Below are positions 1 through 9,133 of a DNA stretch of 64,000 nucleotides, in pieces. The number at the start of each line of letters is the position of its first letter. The stretch's first letter is position 1. The notes under the pieces are model-generated. The model made no database searches. It was not told the origin of the DNA and saw only the letters and a list, made by a program, of their open reading frames with translations. Made by a program: the position numbers and the translations under genes. The stretch spans positions 1 through 64,000 of the forward strand of contig SDZD01000016.1 of assembly GCA_004172935.1 (NCBI GenBank). Direction: 5' to 3'. Origin of the DNA: a bacterium. Lineage in GTDB: Bacteria; Armatimonadota; Abditibacteriia; Abditibacteriales; Abditibacteriaceae.

Positions 1-246
1 TTAGTATGCCTTGGGAAAGACAACAGCAAGTTGCAAAAAGCATTTACCGGCATTGTTCCGGTGATAGAATCTACCGATAGTATAACTGATGCGGTAGCCA
101 AAAGCGCCGCGCTTGCCGAAGCCGGCGATGTGGTGCTTCTCTCTCCGGCCTGCGCGAGTTTCGATCTTTTCAATAACTACGAACACCGCGGCGAATGCTT
201 TAAAGAAGCCGTGCATCAACTGAATTTCAGCAGCGCAAAAAGTTAA
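1..246 (+). CDS. murD: UDP-N-acetylmuramoylalanine--D-glutamate ligase, C-terminal fragment
   Basis: The reading frame is open from base 1 and ends at TAA 244-246, so only the last ~81 codons are present. The stretch [12 protein letters not shown], followed by N..HRG..FK.AV, is the conserved C-terminal end of MurD, the cytoplasmic ligase that adds D-Glu to UDP-MurNAc-L-Ala. It is followed by ftsW and murG, the usual order of the division/cell wall cluster. This gene belongs to the left (Bacteroidota-like) part of the chimeric sequence. The TTG at 31 is internal, not a start. Confidence 0.85.
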   Translation, partial: LVCLGKDNSKLQKAFTGIVPVIESTDSITDAVAKSAALAEAGDVVLLSPACASFDLFNNYEHRGECFKEAVHQLNFSSAKS

Positions 247-340
247 CCTGTTGCTGCCAAACTCAAAACCAAACAGATGATTTTTTAGTCGCATTACGCA
301 CTACCCAATACGAAATACGAATCAAACCAATACCACCAAA

Positions 341-1525
341 ATGAATACAACCGCCACTTTTAATGCTCCTTTGTCCTGGCTGAACAGGCACCTGAAAGGC
401 GACCCTATTTTGTGGGGGATTGTGCTGGTGCTGTCTATCCTCAGTTTGTTTGTGGTGTACTCGGCAACGGGCACGCTGGCGTTCAAGAAAATGTCGGGCA
501 ACACCGAGTATTTCCTTATGAAGCACGGTTTTTTGATACTGGTAGGCTTGTTTTTTATGTGGGCGGCGCACCGCATCGATTATAAATACTACTCTAAATT
601 ATCTTTATTGGCCCTTTGCGTGTCGGTGCCGTTGTTGCTTTTTACCTGGAAATTCGGCTCTAACATTAACGAAGCTTCGCGTTGGATCACCATTCCGCTT
701 ATTAACCAAACTTTTCAGCCTTCGGATCTGGCAAAGCTGGCGCTTATTTCTCATCTGGCGCGCATGTTGTCTAAGCGCCAGCACCATATTACCGATAACT
801 GGCAAACGCTTATTCCTATTTGTTTGTGGTGTGGCGGCATTAGCGGGTTGATTATGCTTACCAACTTTTCTACCGGGTTTCTGCTTTTTGCCACCTGCGG
901 ATTGCTGATGTTTATCGGCCGTGTGCCCATGAAGTTTCTGATGATGCTGGTATTGATAGGCACTATCTGCGCGAGCATGGCCTTGTTTTTCGGGCAGCGC
1001 TCCGGTACCGCCATCAGCCGTATCGAGCAGTTCATGGATCCGAAAGAAGTGGGTTACCAGGAAGAGCAGGCCTACATTGCCATTGCCACCGGCGAGGTGT
1101 TCGGCAAAGGCCCCGGCAACTCCGACCAGCGTTACTTTCTTCCTTCGCCTTTCTCAGATTTTATTTATGCCATCATCCTGGAAGAATACGGATTTATTGG
1201 CGGCTTACTGGTAGTGTTTTTGTACCTCGCTTTCCTCTACCGTGGCCTTGTTACTGTTTCGAAGAGCCTGGGCGCTTTTGGCGGTTTGCTCTCGGCAGGC
1301 CTCTGTTTTAGTCTGGTGTTGCAGGCCATGGTAAACATGGGCGTGGCAGTTGGTTTGGGTCCGGTAACGGGGCAGCCGTTGCCGCTGTTGAGTATGGGAG
1401 GGACGTCGCTGATTTTTACAGGTATTTCGATCGGAATTATTCTTAGTGTAAGCCGCAGTTATGTGGAAGATAAACAGAAGCAAACCATCGCTCCGCCACC
1501 TGTAAACATCCCAGCCAATGCCTGA
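341..1525 (+). CDS. ftsW: Lipid II polymerase / division protein FtsW (SEDS family)
   Basis: A 394-residue polytopic membrane protein of the SEDS family that polymerises lipid II at the division septum. About ten hydrophobic segments are visible. The N-terminal part has [12 protein letters not shown] and the C-terminal part has the family block [13 protein letters not shown] (about residues 345-357). NEASRWI matches the conserved first periplasmic region. It sits 94 bases after murD and overlaps murG by 8 bases, so the three genes are co-transcribed. FtsW is preferred over RodA because of the dcw neighbours. It belongs to the left part of the chimera. Confidence 0.92.
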   Translation: MNTTATFNAPLSWLNRHLKGDPILWGIVLVLSILSLFVVYSATGTLAFKKMSGNTEYFLMKHGFLILVGLFFMWAAHRIDYKYYSKLSLLALCVSVPLLLFTWKFGSNINEASRWITIPLINQTFQPSDLAKLALISHLARMLSKRQHHITDNWQTLIPICLWCGGISGLIMLTNFSTGFLLFATCGLLMFIGRVPMKFLMMLVLIGTICASMALFFGQRSGTAISRIEQFMDPKEVGYQEEQAYIAIATGEVFGKGPGNSDQRYFLPSPFSDFIYAIILEEYGFIGGLLVVFLYLAFLYRGLVTVSKSLGAFGGLLSAGLCFSLVLQAMVNMGVAVGLGPVTGQPLPLLSMGGTSLIFTGISIGIILSVSRSYVEDKQKQTIAPPPVNIPANA

Positions 1526-1949
1526 TCATACAAAACCATATAAACTGATCGTTAGCGGCGGTGGCACAGGCGGGCACATTTACCCGGCCATTGCCATTGC
1601 CAATGCCTTTAAAGCGCGTTTCCCGGATGCCGATATTCTGTTCGTTGGCGCGCAGGGCCGCATGGAAATGACCAAAGTGCCTGAAGCAGGTTACCGGATT
1701 ATCGGCCTCGATATTGTAGGTTTACAGCGCTCGCTTTCCCTGAAAAATCTGTCGTTTCCGCTAAAGGTTTTCAGGAGTTTGCAGGCGGCGAAAAAGATTA
1801 TCAAAGGTTTTCAGCCCGATGCCGTGGTAGGAGTTGGCGGTTATGCCAGCGCGCCGATGCTGTACGCGGCTGCCAATGCCGGAATCCCGACGCTTATTCA
1901 GGAGCAGAATTCGTATGCCGGGCTTACCAACAAGTTGTTGGGCAAAAAG
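1518..1949 (+). pseudogene. murG: MurG N-terminal fragment, cut by the assembly junction
   Basis: MurG transfers GlcNAc onto lipid I at the inner face of the membrane. The N-terminal nucleotide-binding loop [11 protein letters not shown] is intact near residue 15, and the frame follows the family to [17 protein letters not shown] (about residue 144). After that the sequence departs from MurG and hits a stop at 1968-1970. The whole C-terminal UDP-GlcNAc-binding domain (about 200 residues) is missing. Because the opposite-strand gene is truncated at the same base, this is most likely a chimeric contig, not a genuine pseudogene. Confidence 0.85.
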
Positions 1950-1952
1950 CCA
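1944..1952. other. Probable chimeric join between two genomes
   Basis: On the plus strand, MurG homology ends after the codons for LLGKK (1935-1949). On the minus strand, the homology of a peptidoglycan-binding-4/VanW-type protein ends after YKIGRDG, read down to about 1949. Both coding regions lose family similarity within the same few bases and face each other. Gene style changes here from Bacteroidota-like cell wall genes to the genome that fills the rest of the window. A biological rearrangement would have to break both genes at once. Confidence 0.8.
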
Positions 1953-2770
1953 TCGCGCCCGATTTTATAGGCCTTTTTTATCGTCGGCTCTATAGAAAGT
2001 TTGGCTCCTAATTCGGTGATGGGCATCTGAATTTTCTCGTCGCCGCATAAAAGCGCGATCTGTGGTTGGCCGAAATGGGCCGCCACCCGCTGGGTAGCGA
2101 CTTCTGGAGTCAAGCCACCAACGGAAACGCCAGCGACTGAGACGCCGGGAGCGATGGTGCCACCCGAAGCGAACTTCGAGTACGCCCCTGCCGCCGCACC
2201 GCCTACAACCAACAGCAAGGCCCCCAGACCTGCCCCGATCCACACGCTGGGGCGTGTGCGACGAACAGGTGCCGGAGCAGCGCGATTTTCCTTCACTTCG
2301 CGCACCACTTGAGCGGGCAAGGTTGCCTGACCAGCAGGTTTGGCTGGGGCGGCGGTCGGCCTAGTAACCGCCGCTGTTGGTTTTGCTACTGGTTTTGTTG
2401 TAGTCGCAACCGGAGTAACTGGCTTGGCGGGAGCCGGAATAACTACTGGCGGTTTAGGTGTCGCCGCGAACTCAGGAGCTAACTCCAAGGTTGGCTCAAC
2501 TGGCGCCACTGCCTCGGCTTTCTTGGGCTTGGCTATATCTGAGACGGTAGGTGTGTTGACTTTTTGAAGTGAAGCGTTGGCTGCCGAAAATGCGGGAGTT
2601 TTGGCTGGTGTAGGCTTGGTTTCTGCTGCGACAGTGACTGGCGATTGCGGTTTTGCTTCTGCCGTAACCGTTTTCGTTTTTACTTGTGGTGCCAAACCCT
2701 GTTGTGCCCCCTTACGGACGACTTTGGATTTGGAAGATTGCTGTTTAGAGTGCGACTTGGATTTGGCCAT
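1949..2770 (-). CDS. VanW/YoaR-like protein with putative peptidoglycan-binding domain, 3' end lost
   Basis: About 274 codons remain. Residues 1-170 are a Lys/Pro/Ala/Thr-rich, low-complexity cytoplasmic tail. One membrane segment follows (about residues 176-196, [21 protein letters not shown]). The outer part, with [17 protein letters not shown] and ending [11 protein letters not shown], matches the PG_binding_4 domain that usually precedes a VanW domain. The catalytic or VanW part would lie beyond the junction at about 1950 and is absent. ATG at 2770 is preferred over the in-frame TTG at 2779. It lies 52 bases downstream of kdsA on the same strand. Confidence 0.6.
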
Positions 2771-2822
2771 TATATTCAAAAAGCGCGAGGCGCCTTGAGG
2801 AACATAGGGCAGTTTGACCTAA

Positions 2823-3650
2823 TTAGCTATGTGTCTCAAGCGTTTTGTCGCGAATTTGAATCGCTTTTTCTAGCAGTAGTCTCATTTCTGTCAACGGAAC
2901 CATATTCGGCCCATCCGATGGAGCAGATTCTGGATTTGGGTGTGTTTCGATGAACAGCGCATCGACTCCAACTGCGCAAGCCGCTCTCACAAGTCCGGGA
3001 ACAAAACGACGTTCGCCAGTCGTTTTATCGCCTCCACCGCCTGGTTTCTGCACGGAATGGGTTGCATCAAAGCATACGGGGGCCAGTTCACGCATCAGTT
3101 CCAGACCGCGAAAATCAACCACGAGCGAATCGTATCCAAAGGTTGTCCCACGCTCGGTTAATAGAACGTTTTCACAACCCGCTGAACGAACTTTCGCGAG
3201 AGCATGAGTCATTCCTTCGGGGCGTAAAAACTGGCCCTTTTTGACATTGACGGCTCCGTTCCATTTCGCGGCTTGCTCTCCGCACGCCAGCAACAAATCG
3301 GTCTGGCGACATAGAAAGGCCGGGATTTGCAGCAAATCGACAACAGGCGCTACGATTTCTGCTTGATAAGACTCGTGGACATCGGTCGTCACTGGAACGC
3401 CAAATTCAGTTTTGATCGCCGAAAGAATCTCCAGTCCGTCCTCAATACCTGGGCCACGCGCCCCACTAATCGCGGTGCGGTTGGCTTTATCGAATGAAGC
3501 CTTGAAAACGTAGTTGATGCCCAATTCGTCGCAAAGCGGCTTCATATGGGCGGCGACAAGACGGCAGAGATCGAGGGATTCGGCGACGCACGGGCCAGCA
3601 ATAAGCAGTAGCGGGTTTCCGCCACCAACTTGATAATTTTGGATTTTCAT
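2823..3650 (-). CDS. kdsA: 3-deoxy-8-phosphooctulonate synthase (KdsA)
   Basis: A 275-residue cytoplasmic aldolase that condenses arabinose 5-phosphate with phosphoenolpyruvate to give Kdo 8-phosphate, the precursor of the lipopolysaccharide inner core. Family blocks are clear: LLIAGPCVAES near residue 15, NYVFKASFDKANR, GVPVTTDVHE, IPAFLCRQTDLL, VKKGQFLRPE, ERGTTFGYD, FDATHSVQKPGG and IETHPNP. Its length matches the family. It implies an LPS-type outer membrane. It stands downstream of livF on the same strand; the other Kdo genes are not in the window. Confidence 0.95.
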   Translation of the reverse strand: MKIQNYQVGGGNPLLLIAGPCVAESLDLCRLVAAHMKPLCDELGINYVFKASFDKANRTAISGARGPGIEDGLEILSAIKTEFGVPVTTDVHESYQAEIVAPVVDLLQIPAFLCRQTDLLLACGEQAAKWNGAVNVKKGQFLRPEGMTHALAKVRSAGCENVLLTERGTTFGYDSLVVDFRGLELMRELAPVCFDATHSVQKPGGGGDKTTGERRFVPGLVRAACAVGVDALFIETHPNPESAPSDGPNMVPLTEMRLLLEKAIQIRDKTLETHS

Positions 3651-3707
3651 GAAGATTAGGGATGAGTTTGCACGCCTTTATATTGTTCGTATCCCTTAAA
3701 GCGCCAT

Positions 3708-4412
3708 TTAGGCGCCCAAATACGCTGCTTTGATACGTGGGTCTTTGGCGAGTGATTTCGCATCGCCGGTCATCGAGATATGACCGGTTTCCAATACATA
3801 GGCGCGATCCGCCACTTCGAGGGCCATGTGGGCGTTTTGCTCCACTAACATCACTGTTACGCCTCGGTCGCGAATGCGCTTAACGACGGCGAAAATCTCT
3901 TTCACCAACAATGGGGCTAATCCCAGCGATGGTTCATCCAATAGTAGTAATTTTGGCTTACTCATCAGGGCGCGGCCTACTGCCAGCATCTGTTGTTCGC
4001 CACCGCTCATCGTGCCCGCCGCTTGAGTGCGGCGTTCGGCCAGTCGTGGGAAGAGCGCATATATCTCGTCGAGTTCGCTGCGAAGATTTGCGCGGTCGGT
4101 GCGCGCATAGGCGCCCAGGTCCAAGTTTTCCGCTACGGTCATGCTACCGAAAATACGTCGGCCTTCGGGGACTTGTATAAGTCCGAGTGGGACGCGCTTG
4201 TGCGGTGCCAGAGAGGTGATGTCCTGCCCGTCGAAATGAATTTGACCGCCCGCCAGGGGCAACAAGCCCGAAATAGCTCCGAGCGTGGTTGTTTTGCCCG
4301 CTCCATTGGAGCCTATTAGCGTAACGACTTCGCCTTCATTCACTTCGAGAGAAATATCGTGGAGTGCCTCAATAGGACCATAGCGTACCCGCAGATTTTG
4401 GATGGAAAGCAT
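3708..4412 (-). CDS. livF: Branched-chain amino acid ABC transporter ATPase LivF-type
   Basis: A 234-residue ATPase of the high-affinity branched-chain amino acid (HAAT) importer. Walker A GSNGAGKTT is near residues 33-41, the signature MSGGEQQMLAVGRAL near 134-148, Walker B KLLLLDEPSLGLAP near 153-166 and the switch His in LVEQNAH near 190. EGRRIF and the C-terminal AYLGA are typical of LivF rather than LivG. The permeases, LivG and the binding protein are not in the window, so this ATPase is separated from its partners. Its start codon directly abuts the coaD stop, indicating co-transcription with coaD. Confidence 0.88.
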   Translation of the reverse strand: MLSIQNLRVRYGPIEALHDISLEVNEGEVVTLIGSNGAGKTTTLGAISGLLPLAGGQIHFDGQDITSLAPHKRVPLGLIQVPEGRRIFGSMTVAENLDLGAYARTDRANLRSELDEIYALFPRLAERRTQAAGTMSGGEQQMLAVGRALMSKPKLLLLDEPSLGLAPLLVKEIFAVVKRIRDRGVTVMLVEQNAHMALEVADRAYVLETGHISMTGDAKSLAKDPRIKAAYLGA

Positions 4413-4901
4413 TTAGAAACCGAACTTCTCCTTCAATTTTTCCCCAGCCAGAGTGGGGACGCTACCCGGAATGATGCGCCTTCCCAACTCGGCAGCTTGG
4501 CGAACGATGGATGAACTGAGATACAAGTGGCGGTGCGAGGGAAGCAAAAACACCGTTTTGATGGATTCGTCCAGTTGCTCGTTAGCCAGGACAAGCGCCA
4601 TCTCGTTTTCGAAATCGGTGACGGCTCGCAAACCGCGCACAATGAATTGCGCATTTTTCTCATGGGCAAAATCAACGGTGAGTCCAGAAAACGAATCGGC
4701 TTCCACGTTGTCCCACCCACCCTCGCGGATTGCGTCGCGCAGCATCTCGACGCGCTCGTCGGGCGTAAAGAGGGCGACTTTCCGTGGATTGTAGCCTACA
4801 GCAGCGATAACACGGTCGAAAACCAGTGAGGCTTCTTCTAACACGTCGAGGTGCCCGCGCGTAATGGGGTCGAAGGTGCCGGGATAAATGGCGATTTTCA
4901 C
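4413..4901 (-). CDS. coaD: Phosphopantetheine adenylyltransferase
   Basis: A 162-residue enzyme for the penultimate step of coenzyme A synthesis: 4'-phosphopantetheine plus ATP to dephospho-CoA. The nucleotidyltransferase motif YPGTFDPITRGHLDV is at residues 6-20 (TxGH-type active site). The family blocks FIVRGLRAVTDFENE and the C-terminal YLSSSIVRQAAELG are present. Its length is standard. It is the first gene of a minus-strand run that continues into livF with no gap and then kdsA. Confidence 0.95.
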   Translation of the reverse strand: MKIAIYPGTFDPITRGHLDVLEEASLVFDRVIAAVGYNPRKVALFTPDERVEMLRDAIREGGWDNVEADSFSGLTVDFAHEKNAQFIVRGLRAVTDFENEMALVLANEQLDESIKTVFLLPSHRHLYLSSSIVRQAAELGRRIIPGSVPTLAGEKLKEKFGF

Positions 4902-4993
4902 TGAGTGGGCAGTTTAGGAGCGGAGGCAGACTCTGGATTCATGCAATTCCTTAAAAGTCTTCTCGGCCCCAATTTTGGAAGATATTACCTGTG

Positions 4994-5602
4994 ATGACTG
5001 CCCGCGAACGCGCGATGATTCGCGATTTTCCTGCTCTGCTTGTTTCGTCGCGCCTCGAATATCGTGCGCCGACCCCTGATGACGCCGATTTTATTCATCC
5101 CGCTATTGTTGCTTCCCATGCCCAGTTGCAACCTTGGATGAGATGGGCGAAGGATATTCCTACTTTTGAGGCCACGAAACTTTATGTTCGCCGTGCCCTG
5201 TGGGAGTGGCACGACCGCGAAAGCCTCGATTACCGTCTGTTTTATAATGGCGACTTCATTGGCAACTGTGCGGTGCATACCATCCAATGGGATGTACCAT
5301 CAGCGCAAATTGGTTACTGGATACATGCTGGTTTTCAAGGGCGCGGGTTTATTGCCGAAGCCGTCGAGCGGTTAGAGCAATTCGCGTGGGAGGAGTTAGA
5401 TTTAGCTCGCCTGGAAATTCGCTGTCATGGGCTTAACGCTGCTTCGGCGAAGGTGGCGCTACGCGCCGGGTTCGAGCAGGAAGCTCATTTGAAGAACACG
5501 TTTCGAGATAATGCTGGCAACCTATCGGATGCGCTGATTTTCGCGAAAACACGTATTCCGCGCAGCGATGGGGAGTCACCGAACAAAAACAGCGCCCTTT
5601 GA
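4994..5602 (+). CDS. GNAT N-acetyltransferase, RimJ/RimL-like
   Basis: A protein of about 202 residues with the GNAT fold. The acetyl-CoA binding segment is IGYWIHAGFQGRGFIAEAV (about residues 115-133), and the late strand IRCHGLNAASAKVALRAGFEQEA carries the conserved Asn and Ser/Ala of RimJ/RimL enzymes. These enzymes acetylate N-terminal amines of ribosomal proteins or small molecules; the substrate here is not deducible. A GTG at 4991 directly precedes the ATG chosen. The stop codon lies inside the loop of the terminator hairpin at 5585-5618. Confidence 0.85.
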   Translation: MTARERAMIRDFPALLVSSRLEYRAPTPDDADFIHPAIVASHAQLQPWMRWAKDIPTFEATKLYVRRALWEWHDRESLDYRLFYNGDFIGNCAVHTIQWDVPSAQIGYWIHAGFQGRGFIAEAVERLEQFAWEELDLARLEIRCHGLNAASAKVALRAGFEQEAHLKNTFRDNAGNLSDALIFAKTRIPRSDGESPNKNSAL

Positions 5603-5618
5603 GTGGGGCGCTGTTTTT
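5585..5618 (+). terminator. Rho-independent terminator after the GNAT gene
   Basis: A 13-bp stem, AAAAACAGCGCCC with GGGCGCTGTTTTT, encloses an 8-base loop that contains the TGA stop of the acetyltransferase gene. The A-run on one side and T-run on the other let it work in both directions, which suits the convergent protease gene ending at 5629. Confidence 0.8.
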
Positions 5619-5628
5619 AGCATAGGTT

Positions 5629-6819
5629 TTAGCGAACGATGCGAGGATTGATTCTGATCCCTGGCTTTATCATCGTGCCCAAGTTGGGATTGAAGATGCG
5701 TGGTGGAGCCGAGACTTTGGTGATGTAGAGACCTTCGACCGCGTAGGTGCGGATGTAGTCATACGACATGTATGCATAGCCTGCGTGTCCGAATCCTGTT
5801 CCCCAACTATTGCGGACGATGAAGTATTTTTGGGAAGCGTCATATCCGACGATAACCATTTCGTGGTCGCCGCCCGACGCTGCGGGCTGATGGGTGACGC
5901 TGTCGATGACGACATCAATTACATCGTTGGTGTGGCTACCGTACCAGGCTACCTGAGTCCAAAATGGGATGTTGTAACCCTGATTCAGCAAGGTTTCCAG
6001 ATAGTTGGTGTTGCGTACGCTGACGCCGGTTAGGCCGCTGTTGGGAATAAAGTGCCAATCCTGCACCTTAAATTTCTTGGAGTCCACCGCTGCCTGGGGA
6101 ATGGTTTCGTTGTTGGGCGGATAGGAGTTGGTGTATGGAAACAGGTTTTCACGTACCAATCCTTCGGTGCCAACTTCCGCCGCGATGGTCGGGAGCAAAC
6201 CTTTGTGAGTTGAATAAGGCTGTCCGGCTTTGCGCTGGCCTTCGTGGAACAGGTACTGTTCGGAAAGGTCGGTCTGGACGTTCGGGAATGACTCGACTGC
6301 GCCGCAAAACGCGAAGGCGGTGCATGTACCACGTGGCCCCTGATCGCGAATTGGCGTCATGTTAGAGCGATGGTCAACTCCCGCCAATAAGATGAAGGAT
6401 GGGTTGAATTTTATGACGCTGTTGCGCACAGACTCCAATTTCTGGGGTGAGAAGATATAGGATTGGGCGGGACTCAGTTCGGGAGGTAGCGGGGCTGTTG
6501 CTGTTGTTTGAGCAGGAGCATCTGACGAAGGCATTAATAAGCGGGTGGTGCCGTCATCTAATTTGAATGCGGGGATGCCGTCTTGAAGGATGAAGGCGCT
6601 GCGTAGCACTTCGGAGCTGACGACGGGCTTCTTGGCGATTAAGAAGGTGCGAAGTTCGGGTGTTAAGCGTGGTGTGATGCGTTGTATTTGCGCGATTTGA
6701 CCGGGGAAGCGTATGCCACCCTGAGCTTGTGCTGCCTGAGGCAACAGGGCAGATGTGCCCGCAAGGGCGATTCCTAACACGGCGACGCGAGTGTGCTTCA
6801 GAGAAATGGGTTTTAACAT
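5629..6819 (-). CDS. Secreted papain-like cysteine peptidase (family C1)
   Basis: A 396-residue protein with an N-terminal signal peptide (hydrophobic core about residues 12-30, ending in AQA). A pro-like region of about 110 residues is followed by the papain domain. The oxyanion Gln160 and nucleophile Cys166 lie in DQGPRGTCTAFAFCGA. The catalytic His319 is in GGDHEMVIVGYD and Asn337 is in VRNSWGTGFGHAGYAYM. All four active-site residues are therefore kept. It is expected to be exported and to hydrolyse proteins outside the cytoplasm. A gene for a chagasin-type inhibitor of this peptidase class lies 115 bases upstream on the same strand. Confidence 0.9.
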   Translation of the reverse strand: MLKPISLKHTRVAVLGIALAGTSALLPQAAQAQGGIRFPGQIAQIQRITPRLTPELRTFLIAKKPVVSSEVLRSAFILQDGIPAFKLDDGTTRLLMPSSDAPAQTTATAPLPPELSPAQSYIFSPQKLESVRNSVIKFNPSFILLAGVDHRSNMTPIRDQGPRGTCTAFAFCGAVESFPNVQTDLSEQYLFHEGQRKAGQPYSTHKGLLPTIAAEVGTEGLVRENLFPYTNSYPPNNETIPQAAVDSKKFKVQDWHFIPNSGLTGVSVRNTNYLETLLNQGYNIPFWTQVAWYGSHTNDVIDVVIDSVTHQPAASGGDHEMVIVGYDASQKYFIVRNSWGTGFGHAGYAYMSYDYIRTYAVEGLYITKVSAPPRIFNPNLGTMIKPGIRINPRIVR

Positions 6820-6934
6820 GTCAATGTTCCTTGGGTGTAAAAATCAGGCGAGTGACTACGCAGGCACTGGTTATAGTGCCTAAATGAGACGTTATTCTAA
6901 CTTGTTGATCTGGGATTGCGGTGATGAAGTGAAT

Positions 6935-7420
6935 TTATTCCTTCGCTTTGTTGACCGCTATTTCGAGAGAGAATTTTTCCGCTGGCTCTTTATCCTTTTC
7001 CCATGGGCGTGCATAATGCAGCACCAGTTTTGTGTTGCCTGCGCTCTTGGCCTTGAAGCGAAAAACTTGCTGTGCGGGTGTCCCAGGAGGCGCCTCCTGG
7101 GGAATGACAAAGCGAGGCTTTCCGTCACTTTCGATGATTTTGGTGTTTTGGGTAACGATGCTCCACTCGTAGCCTGTCGAGGCGTTCGATTCGAGGCTTA
7201 CCTCAAAAACATCATCCACGTTTACCGTGACCTTTTGAGCGTTGTTAGCAATGGTGAAACTGTTCACAGGTTTGGTAGTGTCGGCGGTTTCTCCGGCGTG
7301 GGTTGCGGCGCAACCCATAGTAGGGATGAGTCCGGCGCCTAACCCCATCAAACTGCAGAAAATGCCCGTGGTGCGAGTTAATTTGGCTCCCGCAAAAATT
7401 GTAATTTTCATTTTTCTCAT
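6935..7420 (-). CDS. Chagasin-type inhibitor of papain-like cysteine peptidases (family I42)
   Basis: A 161-residue exported protein. The N-terminal ~37 residues are a signal sequence ending near Cys37, possibly a lipoprotein, though the lipobox is not classical. The mature part carries the three chagasin inhibitory loops: NASTGYEW at 79-86 (family NPTTGY), PPGTPAQQVFRFKA at about 111-124, and ARPWE at 137-141. In known chagasins these loops wedge into the active-site cleft of C1 peptidases. The next gene downstream on the same strand is a C1 peptidase, so the pair is probably an enzyme with its own inhibitor. Confidence 0.85.
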   Translation of the reverse strand: MRKMKITIFAGAKLTRTTGIFCSLMGLGAGLIPTMGCAATHAGETADTTKPVNSFTIANNAQKVTVNVDDVFEVSLESNASTGYEWSIVTQNTKIIESDGKPRFVIPQEAPPGTPAQQVFRFKAKSAGNTKLVLHYARPWEKDKEPAEKFSLEIAVNKAKE

Positions 7421-7582
7421 CCCTTCTAACTTACTTCCTTAAAGACTGAATCTTCTCAAATCTTGTTTCAAAAAATTTACGTTTTTTTTGGAACTCGTAA
7501 CTATCATTGATTTAGCGCTGTTTATTTGCGTTGAAGAGCCAACGGCTCACGAGCGAGTGGAAGCGCGTTTGCAACTTGAACA

Positions 7583-9085
7583 GTGGTGCGCTGCTCGAAA
7601 CTTAACTTTGTGAAACCTCCTGCTGAAGTTATTATTGTTGGTGCTGGTATCGCTGGGCTTTCCGCTGCTTTGCTACTCCAGCATTCGGGGGCCAAAGTCA
7701 TTTTGTTGGAAGCCCACGATAAAGTGGGCGGATGTGCGGGCTATTTTTCGGCAGGCGAGTTCACTTTTCCAACTGGCGCAACTGCGCTAATGGGGTTAGA
7801 GCCGGGGGGCTTACATCGGCAGATTTTTGAGATAATTGGGGCGCCGTTACCCCCATTTGAGACGATTGAGGGATTGCGCGTGATTTTGCCGGATAGGGCT
7901 GTTTATATGGCGCATGATGCTCACAAATGGCGCAATGAGCGGCGTAAATTAGGGGGTAATCGTCGAGGGCAACTGCTTTTTTGGAAAATGCAGGAGATTG
8001 TCGCGGATGCAGCATGGCAATCACTGAGTCGGCATCCCTGCTTGCCTCTTCAAAATATCGAAGATGCTCGGCGTAACCTGAAACTCGCTGTCCCGCGTTT
8101 GTGGCCGCTGGTGCCCGCACAAGTCCTGACTATGGGGGAAGTGATGCGTGGGCTGAGTATCTACCATGATGAGGCTTTTCGTGCTGTGGTGGAACTTGGG
8201 CTTATCATAACGACTCAATCGGGCGTAGATGAGACGCCATTTTTGAATGGAGCGGCTGGGCTTGATTTATGGCGTCATGGAGCTTTTCATTTGCGAGGTG
8301 GGGTGGGCGAGTTGGCTCGCTCTATGGGGCAGATTTTTGTCGAGCGGGGTGGAGTTATCGAATTTCGAGCGCGGGCGATGGCTGTTGAGAAAGAGGGAAG
8401 TAATTGGCGTGTGGTCACCACACGCGGGGTTTTCGAGGCGCCATTTGTGGCTTGGAATGGTGGTTTGCAGTCGTTGAATGAGGTGGCGCGATTGCTCGAT
8501 GTCTCGCGGCATAAGGTAGAGAAGGGAGTGAAATTGAGTGGGGCGCAATGGGGAGCAGTCAATTTGTATTGTGCTGTTCGGGAAGAAGCGATCCCCAAGG
8601 ACTTTGGGCTTCATGCGCAGGTACTGCGCGACTATAAGGCGAAGGCGGGCGATGGGCATGATGTGTTTTTGTCCTTGTCGGTGCAGGGAGATGAGAAACA
8701 GGCGCCGTCTGGTTTTCGGGCGCTCAATGTTTCGACGCACACTCGTTTGAGCGATTGGGAGGGAGTGGACGCGAAGGCGTATCGGGTCTTGAAGCGCGAG
8801 TGGAGGGAGCGTTTGTTGGACGGAGTTCGTGTTGCGTTGCCTGAGTTTGATGAGGGGTGTAAATTCATTATTTGTGGCACGCCCTCGACGTGGGAGTCGT
8901 ACACGCATCGTGCTCGTGGTGGGGTAGGTGGTTTTCCACTAACGAGGCGAAACGCGAATTTGCGCGCGCTTTCGGGGCGGATTGCTCCCGGCCTTTGGTG
9001 CATTGGAGACTCGGTTTTTCCTGGTCAGGGGACGGTGGCAGCTGCGCTTTCGGGATTTAATTTCTGGCGAGATGTCGTGGATTGA
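7583..9085 (+). CDS. FAD-dependent oxidoreductase of the phytoene desaturase/carotene isomerase type
   Basis: A 500-residue flavoprotein. The FAD dinucleotide-binding motif VIIVGAGIAGLSAALLLQHSG is near residues 16-36, followed by LLEAHDKVGGCAGYF. The C-terminal FAD block GLWCIGDSVFPGQGTVAAALSG is typical of carotenoid desaturases, isomerases and related amine-oxidase-fold enzymes. No other carotenoid gene is visible here, so the substrate is open. The GTG start at 7583 is uncertain; GTG at 7610 would also leave an intact FAD domain. lysS follows after 48 bases. Confidence 0.75.
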   Translation: MVRCSKLNFVKPPAEVIIVGAGIAGLSAALLLQHSGAKVILLEAHDKVGGCAGYFSAGEFTFPTGATALMGLEPGGLHRQIFEIIGAPLPPFETIEGLRVILPDRAVYMAHDAHKWRNERRKLGGNRRGQLLFWKMQEIVADAAWQSLSRHPCLPLQNIEDARRNLKLAVPRLWPLVPAQVLTMGEVMRGLSIYHDEAFRAVVELGLIITTQSGVDETPFLNGAAGLDLWRHGAFHLRGGVGELARSMGQIFVERGGVIEFRARAMAVEKEGSNWRVVTTRGVFEAPFVAWNGGLQSLNEVARLLDVSRHKVEKGVKLSGAQWGAVNLYCAVREEAIPKDFGLHAQVLRDYKAKAGDGHDVFLSLSVQGDEKQAPSGFRALNVSTHTRLSDWEGVDAKAYRVLKREWRERLLDGVRVALPEFDEGCKFIICGTPSTWESYTHRARGGVGGFPLTRRNANLRALSGRIAPGLWCIGDSVFPGQGTVAAALSGFNFWRDVVD

Positions 9086-9133
9086 CAGGTTTCGCTCAGG
9101 CAGTTCGGCAGAGGGCTTTACACTGCTTTCGCT

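Noticed and set aside
263-576. Two minus-strand open frames over ftsW
   Set aside because: They are antisense to ftsW with no recognisable protein features.
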